Under the pieces are notes generated by a model, which searched no databases, was not told where the DNA came from, and saw only the letters and a list, made by a program, of their open reading frames with translations. The position numbers and the translations under genes are program-made. From contig JAMWZC010000001.1 in assembly GCA_024304985.1 (NCBI GenBank), positions 717,292 through 781,291 on the forward strand: a stretch of 64,000 nt of DNA, given 5' to 3'. Positions within the stretch are counted from its first letter, which is position 1; every line of letters begins with the position of its first letter. This document shows, one piece after another, positions 37,677-46,882 of the stretch. The stretch comes from Paracoccaceae bacterium (GTDB lineage: Bacteria; Pseudomonadota; Alphaproteobacteria; Rhodobacterales; Rhodobacteraceae).

Positions 37677-38447
37677 ATGCCCAGATATGCCCTCAGGATC
37701 GAATATCATGGCGCGCCCTTTGCCGGATGGCAGGCGCAGGCGGATCAGCCATCCGTGCAGGGCGCGATCGAGCAGGCGCTGGCGCGGCTGGAACCCGGCC
37801 CCCACCGCATCGCCGCCGCCGGGCGCACGGATGCGGGCGTGCATGCGCTGGCGCAGGTGGCCCATTGCGACATGGCCCGCGACTGGGACCCGTTTCGCCT
37901 GTCAGAGGCGCTGAATTATCATCTGAAACCCCTGCCCGTGGCGATTGTCGCGGCCGCCCGCGTGGCGGATGACTGGCATGCAAGGTTCTCGGCGCTGGAA
38001 CGGCGCTATCTGTTCCGCCTGCTGATGCGTCGCGCGCCTGCGACCCATGATGCGGGGCTGGTCTGGCAGGTGCCGCGCGAGCTGGATCATGAGGCGATGC
38101 GCGCGGGGGCGGCCCATCTGCTGGGGCTGCATGATTTCACCACCTTCCGCAGCACGATGTGCCAGTCGGCCAGCCCGGTGAAGACGCTGGACAGCCTCAC
38201 CATCGACCGCCGCGACGGGTTGTCGGGGCCGGAATTGCAGTTCCGCCTATCGGCGCGATCCTTCCTGCACAATCAGGTGCGCAGCATCGTGGGCACGCTG
38301 GAGCGGGTGGGATCGGGCGCATGGCAGCCGGATGACGTGAAAGCGGCGCTGGAGGCGCGGGACCGCGCCGCCTGCGGGCCAGTCTGCCCGCCGCAGGGGC
38401 TCTATCTGGCGGGTGTCGGCTACCCCATCGACCCTTTCGCGGGCTGA
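37677..38447 (+). CDS. truA: tRNA pseudouridine(38-40) synthase TruA
   Basis: Isomerises uridines 38-40 in the anticodon stem. The 256-residue enzyme has the catalytic Asp in [14 protein letters not shown] (near residue 50), the [11 protein letters not shown] helix and the C-terminal [15 protein letters not shown] motif. The ATG at 37677 gives the usual N-terminus [19 protein letters not shown]; an ATG four codons upstream is also in frame. It diverges from ycjX and meets pxpA tail to tail. Confidence 0.95.
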   Translation: MPRYALRIEYHGAPFAGWQAQADQPSVQGAIEQALARLEPGPHRIAAAGRTDAGVHALAQVAHCDMARDWDPFRLSEALNYHLKPLPVAIVAAARVADDWHARFSALERRYLFRLLMRRAPATHDAGLVWQVPRELDHEAMRAGAAHLLGLHDFTTFRSTMCQSASPVKTLDSLTIDRRDGLSGPELQFRLSARSFLHNQVRSIVGTLERVGSGAWQPDDVKAALEARDRAACGPVCPPQGLYLAGVGYPIDPFAG

Positions 38448-38460
38448 TCCCGCGGTTCTT

Positions 38461-38481
38461 GAGTATTTGAGGCAAGATGAA
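38461..38481 (-). repeat. Dispersed 21-bp intergenic motif, copy 4 (inverted)
   Basis: On the minus strand TTCATCTTGC-CTC-AAATACTC, between the convergent truA and pxpA genes. Confidence 0.75.
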
Positions 38482-38493
38482 GCAGGCAGGCCG

Positions 38494-39270
38494 TCACACC
38501 GGGAACCGGGTGACCGTGATCCCGGCGGCCTCGAGTTCGTGGCGCACGGCGCGGGCGATGTCGACAGCCTCGGGCGTGTCGCCATGCAGGCAGATCGTGT
38601 CGATCCGCGTGGGGATTTCGTGGCCAGAGGCGGTCACGATGGCCCGGCGCAGGACCATATCGGTGATGCGCCTGCCGGCGAGCGCGGCGTCATGGATCAC
38701 GGCACCGGGGATCGAGCGATCCACCAGCGTGGCATCGTCGTTATAGGCGCGGTCGGCGAAAATCTCGCAGACATGTTTGCAGCCCAGCGCATGGGCAGCG
38801 GCCTGCTGCTCGGTGGCGGCCAGCACCATGATCGCGATATCGGGCGCGACCGAGAGGGCTGCGTCATAAAGGGCCGTGGCCAGTTCGAAATCCTCGGCTG
38901 CCGTGTTGGCCAGCGCGCCATGCAGTTTCAGATGCCGCACCTGCCCGCCCACCGCGCGCGCCATGGCTTGGGCCGCGCCCACCTGATAGCGGATCTGGTT
39001 TTGCAGCGTGGCGCGCGGCACCTGCATCCGGTTGCGGCCAAAGCCTTGCAGGTCGCCGTAGCCGGGATGCGCGCCGATGCCGACACCGTTCTGCACGGCC
39101 AGCCGCATCGTCTTGAACATCACATCCGCATCACCCGCGTGAAAGCCGCAGGCGATATTGGCCGAGGTGACGATATCCAGCAGCGCGGCGTCATCGCCCA
39201 TCCGCCAGGGGCCAAAGCTTTCGCCCATATCGGCATTCAGATCGACACTCAGGCGGGGGGGCAAGGTCAT
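38494..39270 (-). CDS. pxpA: 5-Oxoprolinase subunit PxpA (LamB/YcsF family)
   Basis: Subunit of the ATP-dependent 5-oxoprolinase PxpABC, which opens the pyroglutamate ring to give glutamate. The 258-residue LamB/YcsF protein shows the family N-terminus VDLNADMGESFGPW and the motifs NIACGFHAGDADVM and GIGAHPGYGDLQGFGR. It is the last gene of the TRAP-BASS-pxpBCA operon, 12 nt after pxpC. Confidence 0.92.
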   Translation of the reverse strand: MTLPPRLSVDLNADMGESFGPWRMGDDAALLDIVTSANIACGFHAGDADVMFKTMRLAVQNGVGIGAHPGYGDLQGFGRNRMQVPRATLQNQIRYQVGAAQAMARAVGGQVRHLKLHGALANTAAEDFELATALYDAALSVAPDIAIMVLAATEQQAAAHALGCKHVCEIFADRAYNDDATLVDRSIPGAVIHDAALAGRRITDMVLRRAIVTASGHEIPTRIDTICLHGDTPEAVDIARAVRHELEAAGITVTRFPV

Positions 39271-39282
39271 GGCTCACGCTCC

Positions 39283-40299
39283 TTACAGGTGGTCATCATG
39301 GGCGGAGATCACGCCGCCGATGAGTTGATAGGACAGAAGATCCTGCATCTGCGCCGGGTCTCGCAAGAGGGGACGGATGGTGGCGGGCAGTTTGGCCAGC
39401 GTCGCAATATGACGGCGATGCACCTCGATGGCGTCGGGCAGGTCAATCACCTCGAAGCGCAGGGTGACGCCCGGCCCCGCCTGCACCACGCGGGGCAGAT
39501 CGGCGGGAATGACCGTGCCGATCCTTGGATAGCCGCCGGTCGTCTGACATTCGGGCAGCAGGACGAAGGGCGTACCGTCGCCGGTCATCTGGATGTCACC
39601 GGGCACGATCACCTCGGACAGGATGCTGAGCTGGCCCGAGGCCGCGAAGGGTGCCCCCTCGAATTCCAGCCGCGCGCCCATCCGGTTGCCGCGCGCATCG
39701 CGCTTGAAGGCTGTATTCTGGAACCGCTCCAGCATCTCGGCCGCGAAAAGATGCGTCTGCATGGACCGGGTGATCCGCACCAAACCGCCTGCGAAGCGCG
39801 GCTCGGGGTCCAGCGTCATGCCCACCTCGGCGCGGGTGTCATCGCCCAAGGGCAGCCGGTCACCGGGGCGCAGGGCGCGGCCCATACCTGCGGCCAGATG
39901 CGCCGCCCGCGCGCCCAGCACCGTTTCGGTGGCCACCCCGCCGCCCAGATGCAGATAACCGTAGAGGCCACGCGTCACCGCACCAATCTCCAACCGTTCA
40001 CCCGCGCGCAGCAGATGGCTGGCGTTCCACACCACGGCCTGCCCGTCGATGCTGGCCTGCATCGGCGCTCCGGTCAGGGCGATGCGGGTATCCTCCGTCA
40101 TCTCAAAGCTGCCGCCCATCCCGGCCATTTCAAGCGCCGCATGGCTGGCGGGCTGGCGCAGTAGCGCCGCGCCCTCGGCCAGCGCCACGGGATCGGCCGC
40201 CCCGCCCTGCGACAACCCTTGTCCCAGAAGACCCGGACGGCCCCGGTCCTGCACGGTCACCTGTGGCCCGGCGCGGTGGATGATCAACTGGCGGCTCAT
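39283..40299 (-). CDS. pxpC: 5-Oxoprolinase subunit PxpC (biotin-dependent carboxyltransferase family)
   Basis: Large partner of PxpB; 338 residues of the KipA / allophanate-hydrolase subunit 2 family. Recognised by GPQVTVQDRGRPGLLGQGLSQGGAADP at residues 9-35 and by LPECQTTGGYPRIGTV in the second half. It overlaps pxpB by 4 nt, as is usual, and precedes pxpA. Confidence 0.92.
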   Translation of the reverse strand: MSRQLIIHRAGPQVTVQDRGRPGLLGQGLSQGGAADPVALAEGAALLRQPASHAALEMAGMGGSFEMTEDTRIALTGAPMQASIDGQAVVWNASHLLRAGERLEIGAVTRGLYGYLHLGGGVATETVLGARAAHLAAGMGRALRPGDRLPLGDDTRAEVGMTLDPEPRFAGGLVRITRSMQTHLFAAEMLERFQNTAFKRDARGNRMGARLEFEGAPFAASGQLSILSEVIVPGDIQMTGDGTPFVLLPECQTTGGYPRIGTVIPADLPRVVQAGPGVTLRFEVIDLPDAIEVHRRHIATLAKLPATIRPLLRDPAQMQDLLSYQLIGGVISAHDDHL

Positions 40300-41054
40300 C
40301 GGATCACCTCCACATCGGCGCCACCCTGGCCGGTCTGATCCTCGGCGCGGATACGCTCCAGTTCAGCGGGGCTGATCGCGCGCAGCGAGATCTCGTCGCC
40401 GGGGCGCAGGGCGAAAGGCTCCTCCGCCTCGGGGCGAAAGCAGCGAAAGGCCGTCTGGCCGATATGCCGCCAGCCGGTCTGGGTAGGGGCGGAGAAGATG
40501 ATCAGCTGCCGGATCGCCACCACCAGCGCGCCTTCGGGCACACGCGGGGTCAGCGCGGTCTGGCGCGGGATGTCCCATTCGGGGCCAAGCTCGCCTGTAT
40601 AGGGCTGGCCGGGCGCGAAACCGATGGTCAGCACGCGGGGGCGCGCGGCGGTCAGGCTGGCGATGGCCTCTTGCGCGGACAGGCCCGCCACCTGCGCCGC
40701 CTCGTCGAATTGCGGGGCCATATCTGTGCCGAAGACGCAGGGAATGCGGAAATGCCGCCGTCCGCCGGGCAGTTCGGCACGGGTCCAATCCTGCGTTTTC
40801 AGAAGGCTTTCCAGATGCCTGGACAAGGTGGCATGATCCAGATGCAGCGGATCGAACCGGACAAAGGTCGAGGTGAGGGAGGTCGCCACCTCTTCGATCC
40901 CGTCCAGCGCCTCGGCCTCGATCGCGGCGCGAAAGGCCAAGGCCGCACGGTTGGCAGGCTCGCTCAGCCGGTCGGCAAAACTGACCAGCAGGCCCGCGAT
41001 GCCAACGGGGGCGATGCGGGGAAACGAGGCGGTTGGGGCGTCAATCTGGGGCAT
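40296..41054 (-). CDS. pxpB: 5-Oxoprolinase subunit PxpB (KipI / allophanate hydrolase subunit 1 family)
   Basis: A 252-residue PxpB protein: FIRFDPLHLDHATL-type segment, then RRHFRIPCVFGTDMAPQFDEAA and the conserved TIGFAPGQPYTGEL. The ATG at 41054, 4 nt after the upstream stop, is preferred to the one at 41093, which overlaps the BASS gene. With pxpC and pxpA it forms the oxoprolinase complex. Confidence 0.9.
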   Translation of the reverse strand: MPQIDAPTASFPRIAPVGIAGLLVSFADRLSEPANRAALAFRAAIEAEALDGIEEVATSLTSTFVRFDPLHLDHATLSRHLESLLKTQDWTRAELPGGRRHFRIPCVFGTDMAPQFDEAAQVAGLSAQEAIASLTAARPRVLTIGFAPGQPYTGELGPEWDIPRQTALTPRVPEGALVVAIRQLIIFSAPTQTGWRHIGQTAFRCFRPEAEEPFALRPGDEISLRAISPAELERIRAEDQTGQGGADVEVIR

Positions 41055-41058
41055 GGGA

Positions 41059-41991
41059 TCAGTGGGCAACTTTCGGATCAGGGCGCGGTGCATAGAGCCA
41101 GCGCATCGCGATGGGGGTCAGAAACATGGGCACCTGATACACACCGATGAAGATCAAGAGCGGGTCCGTCGTGGCCGCAGGCAGCGCCAGCAGGAACAAC
41201 GCCACGTTGCGATTGCCAGCGATGATGGAGGGGCCGGTCGGATCCATCACCGTCCGTCCCCGCAGGATCATGTAGCAGGCGATTTGCAGGCCGAAATTGA
41301 CCGCGCAGACACCGGCCAGCCATTTCAGCACCAGCACCGGGTCGGCACGCAGGGCCGGGCCCACCGCCGCCATCAGCCCGATCACGATGACGAAAAGGGC
41401 AATCGCGTTCAGCCCGTCCACCTGTCGCAGATCGGGTGCGGGGATCAGACGACGCAGGGCGAAGCCAAGGCTTGACGCCAGCGTGATCACCGCCAGCAAC
41501 CGCCCGGACGCCGCCAGCACGTCGGCCATGTTGCCCAAAGCGGGCGTGGCCCAGAGGATCGGCATCACGGTCAGCGGAAACACCGCCATGCCTGCGATCA
41601 GCAGGCGCAGCGCCGGGGCCGGGTCACGCCCCAAGAGCGCCGTGAAGGCCGCCGCCCCCGAGACACCGGGCGCGGTCAGCATCAGCATCACGGCGATGGC
41701 GAAGGGTGTCGCCATCAGGCCCAGCGCCCAGAAGATCATCAGCGCCGACACCGGCATGAGAAGCTGGAACACCGCGATCAAGGCCAGACCCGAGCGTGCC
41801 TCGGCCAACGAACCGGCGGCCTGCCGCAGCCCAATGCGGAACGCTGTCAGGAACAGCAACAGCGCCACAAGATGCGGCAGCCATGGCCGGATCACCGCCG
41901 CCAGATCGGGCAGCGTCAACCCGGCCAACAGCCCTGCGACAAGGGCCAGCCGCCCATGACGGGCGATACTGGCCAGCATTTCCGCGATCAT
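41059..41991 (-). CDS. BASS-type (bile acid:sodium symporter-like) transporter
   Basis: A 310-residue membrane protein with about nine or ten helices that resembles the bile acid:sodium symporter / auxin-carrier-like superfamily (segments HLVALLLFLTAFRIGLRQ and MDPTGPSIIAGNRNVALFLLALP). Substrate unknown. It sits inside one operon with a TRAP carrier and PxpABC, two nucleotides after dctM, so a related substrate or export of a product is likely. A longer N-terminus from 42033 is possible but overlaps dctM. Confidence 0.78.
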   Translation of the reverse strand: MIAEMLASIARHGRLALVAGLLAGLTLPDLAAVIRPWLPHLVALLLFLTAFRIGLRQAAGSLAEARSGLALIAVFQLLMPVSALMIFWALGLMATPFAIAVMLMLTAPGVSGAAAFTALLGRDPAPALRLLIAGMAVFPLTVMPILWATPALGNMADVLAASGRLLAVITLASSLGFALRRLIPAPDLRQVDGLNAIALFVIVIGLMAAVGPALRADPVLVLKWLAGVCAVNFGLQIACYMILRGRTVMDPTGPSIIAGNRNVALFLLALPAATTDPLLIFIGVYQVPMFLTPIAMRWLYAPRPDPKVAH

Positions 41992-41993
41992 GT

Positions 41994-43307
41994 TCAACCG
42001 CCCGGCCCTTGTCGGACATTCTCGGGCAGCCATGTGGCCAGTTCCGGAAAAAAGATCAACACAAAGACCATCAGCACCATGATCAGGAACATCGGAAAGG
42101 CGGCGCGGGCGATATAGCCCATCTCGTGCTGCGTCATGCCCTGCAACACGAAGAGGTTGAACCCGATGGGCGGCGTGATCTGCGCCATCTCGACCACGAC
42201 CACGACGAAGATGCCGAACCAGATGAGATCAATCCCCGCCTCGCGCACCATGGGTTCCACCACAGCCATGGTCAGCACCACGGAGGAAATCCCGTCAAGG
42301 AACATGCCAAGGATGATGTAGAAGACCAAAAGCACCATCAGAAGCTCGAACCGGGTCAGGTTGAAACTGCCGATCAGGTCGGCCAGCCCGCGCGGAAGGC
42401 CGGTAAAGCCCATGGCCATGGACAAAAACGCCGCCCCGGCCAGGATCAGCGCGATCATGGCGGATGTGCGGGTGGCCCCCATCAGCGATTGGGTGAACGT
42501 CTCCCATGTCAGCGAGCCTTGGATCGCCGCCAGCACCAGCGCGCCGATGACACCCAGCGCCGCCGCCTCGGTCGCGGTGGCATAGCCCAGATACATCGAG
42601 CCGATGACCACACCGATCAGGGCGAAAACCGGGATCAGGAAACGCGAATTGGCCACTTTTTCGGAAAAACTCTGACGCGGTTCGGGGTCGGGTTTCCAGT
42701 CGCGCGACACGCGGGACATGATCGCCACATAGGCCGCGAACATCACCGCCAGCACCAGACCGGGCAAGACGCCTGCAAAGAACAGCTTTGAGATACTCTC
42801 GTTGATGGTCACGCCGTAAACGATCAGCGTCAGCGAGGGCGGGATCATCAGGCCAAGCGTGGCCGCCCCAGCCAACGTGCCGATGATCATCTTTTCGGGG
42901 TAATTGCGCTTGCGCAGTTCGGGGATCGACATCTTGCCCACGGTGGTCAGCGTGGCGGCGGAACTGCCCGACACGGCGGCGAAAACCGTGCAGCCTGCGA
43001 TATTGGTATGCATCAGCCCGCCCGGCAGCCGCGCCATCCACGGCGCAAGCCCGCGGAACATGTCCTCGGACAGGCGGGTGCGGAACAGGATCTCGCCCAT
43101 CCAGATGAAGAGTGGCAGCGCCGTCAACGTCCATGAGGATGACGCACGCCACAGCACCGTCATCATCACGTCGCCCACGGGACGCGTGGTGAACAGCTCC
43201 ATCCCGACCCAGGCGACGCCCATCAGCGCCAGGCCGACCCAGACGCCAGAGCCCAGCAGGACGAACAGGACGAACAGAAACAGGATGATGATCGACAGAT
43301 CTTCCAT
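41994..43307 (-). CDS. dctM: TRAP transporter large permease DctM
   Basis: Twelve-helix membrane subunit of a tripartite ATP-independent periplasmic carrier. It is 437 residues with the DctM pattern (LMIPPSLTLIVYGVTINESISKLFFAGVLPGL, near 155-187; QITPPIGFNLFVLQGM near 388-403). It follows dctQ by 5 nt. Confidence 0.95.
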   Translation of the reverse strand: MEDLSIIILFLFVLFVLLGSGVWVGLALMGVAWVGMELFTTRPVGDVMMTVLWRASSSWTLTALPLFIWMGEILFRTRLSEDMFRGLAPWMARLPGGLMHTNIAGCTVFAAVSGSSAATLTTVGKMSIPELRKRNYPEKMIIGTLAGAATLGLMIPPSLTLIVYGVTINESISKLFFAGVLPGLVLAVMFAAYVAIMSRVSRDWKPDPEPRQSFSEKVANSRFLIPVFALIGVVIGSMYLGYATATEAAALGVIGALVLAAIQGSLTWETFTQSLMGATRTSAMIALILAGAAFLSMAMGFTGLPRGLADLIGSFNLTRFELLMVLLVFYIILGMFLDGISSVVLTMAVVEPMVREAGIDLIWFGIFVVVVVEMAQITPPIGFNLFVLQGMTQHEMGYIARAAFPMFLIMVLMVFVLIFFPELATWLPENVRQGPGG

Positions 43308-43312
43308 CAGGG

Positions 43313-43837
43313 TTACTCCACGGCGCTGGGGTCACGGGTGACGCGGGATTTGCCGCGGAACAGAAGCGAGACCAGATTGTCGGTCAGCGCGATGGCCAAA
43401 ATCACCGCCCCGATCAGCAACAGTGATTGCGGCATCCAGAGCGCGGTGCGGTCCTGCCCCTGACTGACATCGCCGAATTTCCACGACCAGTAGACGAATT
43501 TGCGCGCATACCAGACGACATACCACGCGATCGCGGCGCCTATGGCAAAGCACCAGATATCGACGATCCATTTGCCGCGCGGCGGCAGGGCGTTCAGCAG
43601 GATCGACACGCGGATGTGGCTGCCCTTGTTCAGCGCATCGGCAAAGGCCAGAAACGAGGCCGCCGCCATGGCATAGCCTGCATATTCAGGCGCGCCGGGA
43701 AACACCTCGCCGGTCCAGCGGGCCATCATCTGCACCACGATCAGGAACAGGATGGCGATCAGGGCCAGTGCCGCAAGGATGCTGCCTGCCCGGTAGAGCG
43801 TGTCGAGGAAAATACGCAGTCCGCGAAGAATGGCCAT
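43313..43837 (-). CDS. dctQ: TRAP transporter small permease DctQ
   Basis: Four-helix small membrane subunit (174 residues) that couples the binding protein to DctM. Typical segments: ALALIAILFLIVVQMMARW, EYAGYAMAAASFLAFADALNKGSHIRVSILL and a C-terminal helix. It lies between dctP (78 nt upstream) and dctM. Confidence 0.92.
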   Translation of the reverse strand: MAILRGLRIFLDTLYRAGSILAALALIAILFLIVVQMMARWTGEVFPGAPEYAGYAMAAASFLAFADALNKGSHIRVSILLNALPPRGKWIVDIWCFAIGAAIAWYVVWYARKFVYWSWKFGDVSQGQDRTALWMPQSLLLIGAVILAIALTDNLVSLLFRGKSRVTRDPSAVE

Positions 43838-43915
43838 CGGCCCCTCCGTTCTGGTCTCTCGGGGTTGTAGATCGGTGCCGGGGGCCGCCCGTCAGGGACA
43901 GCCCCCAAGCCCGGA

Positions 43916-44893
43916 TCACTTCATGGCGCGATACGCCTCGACGATGGCGCGGCCATCCTCGCCCGCGGCTGCCAGCCACTCCTCGGTCATGGTCACGCCG
44001 ATCGCCTCAAGATCCGCCTTCAGCGTGTCCGAGGCCGGTTCCACCGTCATGCCACCATCACGCAGCCCTTGCAGGGTGAAGCCCGTGTATTCCCGCGCGC
44101 GCCAGTTACCCGCGTATTCGGCCAGTTCGGCGCAGCCGGTGATGATCGCACGGTTCTCTTCGGACAGTCCTTCCCAGACGCCGGAGTTCACCATGATATA
44201 GTTGCGCGGCAGCCATGCATCGACCTCATAGAAGTAATTCAGGCTTTCCCACAGTTTGCTGTCATAGCCGGTGGCGGCGGATGAGATCATCGAATCCGCC
44301 ACACCCGTGGCCAGCGCCTGGCTCAGTTCCGCCGCTTCGATCTGCACGGGCAGCATGCCGGTCAGTTCGGCCAGACGCGCGGTCGCGGCATTATAGGCGC
44401 GGAACTTGATGCCGTTCATTTCAGCGACCGATGTGACGGGCGTCTTGAAATAGATGCCCTGCGGCGGCCACGGCACGGTGTAAAGCAGCGTCAGATCCTG
44501 CTCGGCCAGCACCTTTTCCAGTGTCGGCTTTGCCGCTTCCCACAGTTTCGCCGAATCCTCGAAGGATGTGGCCAGAAAGGGGATGCTGTCGAAACCGAAC
44601 ACGGTGTTCTCGTTCTGATGGGCAGACATCAGACGCTCGCCAATCGGCACCTGCCCGGTCTGGATCGCGCGCTTGATGTCATTGCCCGCGATCAGCGAGC
44701 CCGACGGATGCGTGGCGATGGTGATGTCGCCACCCGTGCCGGTGGTCACGCATTTGCCGAATTCGGCGGCGACGGCGGAGTGGAAATTGGTCGCAGGATA
44801 GGCCAGCGGCATATCCCATGTCTCGGCAAAGGCGGGGGCCGCGATGGCCGTGGTCAATGCGGTGGCGGTCAGAAGGCTGGTAATCGTTTTCAT
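43916..44893 (-). CDS. dctP: TRAP transporter periplasmic binding protein DctP
   Basis: Periplasmic substrate-binding protein; 325 residues from the ATG at 44893. Sec signal ends near TAIAAPAFAET; DctP-family features include the helix GIKFRAYNAATARLAELTGMLPVQIEAAELSQALATG, whose Arg normally clamps a carboxylate. The cargo is therefore probably an organic acid; given pxpABC, 5-oxoproline or a related acyl amino acid is a reasonable guess, not shown by sequence. First gene of the seven-gene operon. Confidence 0.92.
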   Translation of the reverse strand: MKTITSLLTATALTTAIAAPAFAETWDMPLAYPATNFHSAVAAEFGKCVTTGTGGDITIATHPSGSLIAGNDIKRAIQTGQVPIGERLMSAHQNENTVFGFDSIPFLATSFEDSAKLWEAAKPTLEKVLAEQDLTLLYTVPWPPQGIYFKTPVTSVAEMNGIKFRAYNAATARLAELTGMLPVQIEAAELSQALATGVADSMISSAATGYDSKLWESLNYFYEVDAWLPRNYIMVNSGVWEGLSEENRAIITGCAELAEYAGNWRAREYTGFTLQGLRDGGMTVEPASDTLKADLEAIGVTMTEEWLAAAGEDGRAIVEAYRAMK

Positions 44894-45074
44894 GGTCTGT
44901 CTCCCGATTGTGGCCCGGCGCAGCGGGCGGTCTGGGCGGGGTCTTGCGCCCCGTCCCCGTTCAGTCACTGCACCCCCAAGGGTGCAGAGGCGGGATCATC
45001 CGGTCAAGGCGCGCCTTGGTTCAGCCGGGCTGATACCCGATTCCAAGGGTCATACTGCCTGACTTTCAGAATAC

Positions 45075-45091
45075 GTCAACAAAATGTTGAC
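45075..45091. promoter_or_regulatory. Perfect palindrome GTCAAC-N5-GTTGAC, probable MarR operator
   Basis: GTCAAC (45075-45080) and GTTGAC (45086-45091) form a perfect inverted repeat around AAAAT, between divergent dctP (start 44893) and the MarR gene (start 45116), 24 bp before the latter. Its place and symmetry fit autoregulation and control of the oxoprolinase operon; binding is inferred. Confidence 0.68.
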
Positions 45092-45115
45092 ATTTTATCA
45101 GGATCACCCATCCTC

Positions 45116-45634
45116 ATGCCCATGACATCATCGCTTGGCCCCATCGTTTCATCCGCGCATCTGGCAGAGGGTTCCTTTGCCGAAATCTCCGAGCTGGAGT
45201 TCGGGATGATCATCGCAGGCCATGCCTTCAACCGCTGGATGGTGCGGGCCATGGCGGCTACGGGCTTTCCCGATCTGTCGCCACTGGATGTGCTGGTGCT
45301 GCACACCGTGCGCCATCGCGGACGGGCCAAGAAACTGGCCGATATCTGTCTGGTTCTGAATGTCGAGGATACGCATACGGTCAATTACGCGATCAAGAAA
45401 CTGACCAAGCACGGGCTGGTCAAGGAAGGGCGGCGCGGCAAGGAAAAGACGGTCGAGGCGACCGAGGCCGGGCAGGATGCCTGCGCCCGCTACCGCGAGA
45501 TCCGCGAGAATCTGCTGCTGAAGCCCGTGCTGGAACTGGGGCTTGAGCCGGAACAGATCAGCAAGCTGGCCACGCTCTTGCGCACCATGTCGGGTCAATA
45601 CGATCAGGCCGCGCGGTCGGCCACGGCGTTCTGA
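45116..45634 (+). CDS. MarR-family / winged-helix transcriptional regulator
   Basis: A 172-residue DNA-binding protein with a winged-helix core (PLDVLVLHTVRHRGRAKKLADICLVLNVEDTHTVNYAIKKLTKHGLVKE, about 56-104; recognition helix EDTHTVNYAIKKL; wing RRGKEKTVEAT). It diverges from the TRAP/PxpABC operon and a perfect palindrome lies in the gap, so it is the likely local regulator. Its tail ends 3 nt before the stop of the P450 gene. Confidence 0.87.
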   Translation: MPMTSSLGPIVSSAHLAEGSFAEISELEFGMIIAGHAFNRWMVRAMAATGFPDLSPLDVLVLHTVRHRGRAKKLADICLVLNVEDTHTVNYAIKKLTKHGLVKEGRRGKEKTVEATEAGQDACARYREIRENLLLKPVLELGLEPEQISKLATLLRTMSGQYDQAARSATAF

Positions 45635-45637
45635 GGC

Positions 45638-46882
45638 TCAGACCAGCCGCGCGGGCAGTGCCGCATAGCCGCGAAAGCGCAAGCGCCCGCCATGCCTGCG
45701 CCCTTGGGTCAGCGCATAGCCCGGAAAGCGCGCCAGAAAGCGCGACACCGCAATCCGCCCCTCCAGCCGTGCCAGGGTCAGCCCCACGCAGACATGCGGC
45801 CCCCCGGCAAAGGCCAGATGCCGGTTCGGGCGGCGCGTGATGTCGAAACGATCCGGGTCCGCGAATTGCGCGGGATCACGATTGGCCGCCCCTATGCACA
45901 GATGCAGGTTGGTGCCCGCGGGAATGTCGATGCCGCCGATGGTGACGGGCGCGGTCGTTTCCCGGTTGCCCAGCTGGTTGGGCGATTGGAAGCGCAGCAC
46001 TTCCTCGATTGCGGATGAACAAAGCGCGGGGTCGGCCAGAAGCCGCGCCTTCTGATCGGGATGATCATGCAGCGCGGCCAGCGCATTGCCGATCAGGTTC
46101 GTTGTCGTTTCATGGCCCGCATTCAGGATGAAGATGCAGTTCTGCAAAAGCTCCTCTTCCGACAGGGTGCCGCCATCGCCGCCCTCCCCGGTGATCAGCC
46201 GGGTCAGCACATCCGTTTCGGGATCACCGGGATGGGCGCGGCGATGGGCGATCAGACCTTTCAGATAGCCGCAGAACTCTGTCACGGCCCGGTGGCCGCG
46301 CGCCAGTTGATCGTCGGAGAGAACCGGCTCCAAAGCACCAAGGATGGCCAGCGACCAATCCCGCAGTGGTGCGCGCGCCTCATGCGGGATATCCAGCAGG
46401 TTGCCGATGATCTGGATCGGAATGGACGCGGCGAAATCCTCGACCAGATCGGGGGTGTCGCCTGCGGCGGCACGCATGGCCAGACCGTCCAGCAGGTGAT
46501 CCACCGTCGTGATCAGACCCGGCTCCATCCGCGCAATGGCGCGCGGGGTCAGCGCCGCGCTCATGATCCGGCGCACGCGGGTGTGCAGGGGCGGATCGCT
46601 GAACACCAGCGAGGTGGTGTGATGCCGGTAAAGCGGCGTGCCCGCTCCGAACTTGGGGGCAAAGGCGGCCTTCTTGTCCGACCGGAACAGCGTGGTGTCG
46701 CGGTAGATGCGGTCCAGATCCGCATGGCGGCTGAGCAGCACCGACCCGTCCGGCTGCGGCAGGACGGGCGCATGGGTCAGAAGGGCGGCATAGGTGGGAA
46801 ACGGGTCCTCGACAAAGCCCGCAGGCGGATGCGCCAGCACGAAACCGCGCGCCTGCTCTGCCATGATCACGTCCGTGTCCAT
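45638..46882 (-). CDS. Cytochrome P450
   Basis: Class I bacterial P450 of 414 residues. Present are the I-helix oxygen-activation motif NAGHETTTN (about 240-250), the K-helix ExxR motif (EEVLRF), and the heme-binding loop FAGGPHVCVGLTLAR with the axial Cys near residue 358. No ferredoxin or reductase gene is adjacent, so electron partners must be encoded elsewhere. Substrate unknown; the sequence resembles CYP107-like and related bacterial soluble P450s in general form only. Confidence 0.94.
   Translation of the reverse strand: MDTDVIMAEQARGFVLAHPPAGFVEDPFPTYAALLTHAPVLPQPDGSVLLSRHADLDRIYRDTTLFRSDKKAAFAPKFGAGTPLYRHHTTSLVFSDPPLHTRVRRIMSAALTPRAIARMEPGLITTVDHLLDGLAMRAAAGDTPDLVEDFAASIPIQIIGNLLDIPHEARAPLRDWSLAILGALEPVLSDDQLARGHRAVTEFCGYLKGLIAHRRAHPGDPETDVLTRLITGEGGDGGTLSEEELLQNCIFILNAGHETTTNLIGNALAALHDHPDQKARLLADPALCSSAIEEVLRFQSPNQLGNRETTAPVTIGGIDIPAGTNLHLCIGAANRDPAQFADPDRFDITRRPNRHLAFAGGPHVCVGLTLARLEGRIAVSRFLARFPGYALTQGRRHGGRLRFRGYAALPARLV

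Noticed and set aside
36071..37972. 633-codon plus-strand reading frame over ycjX
   Set aside because: Antisense shadow; His/Arg/Gln-rich composition with no domain.
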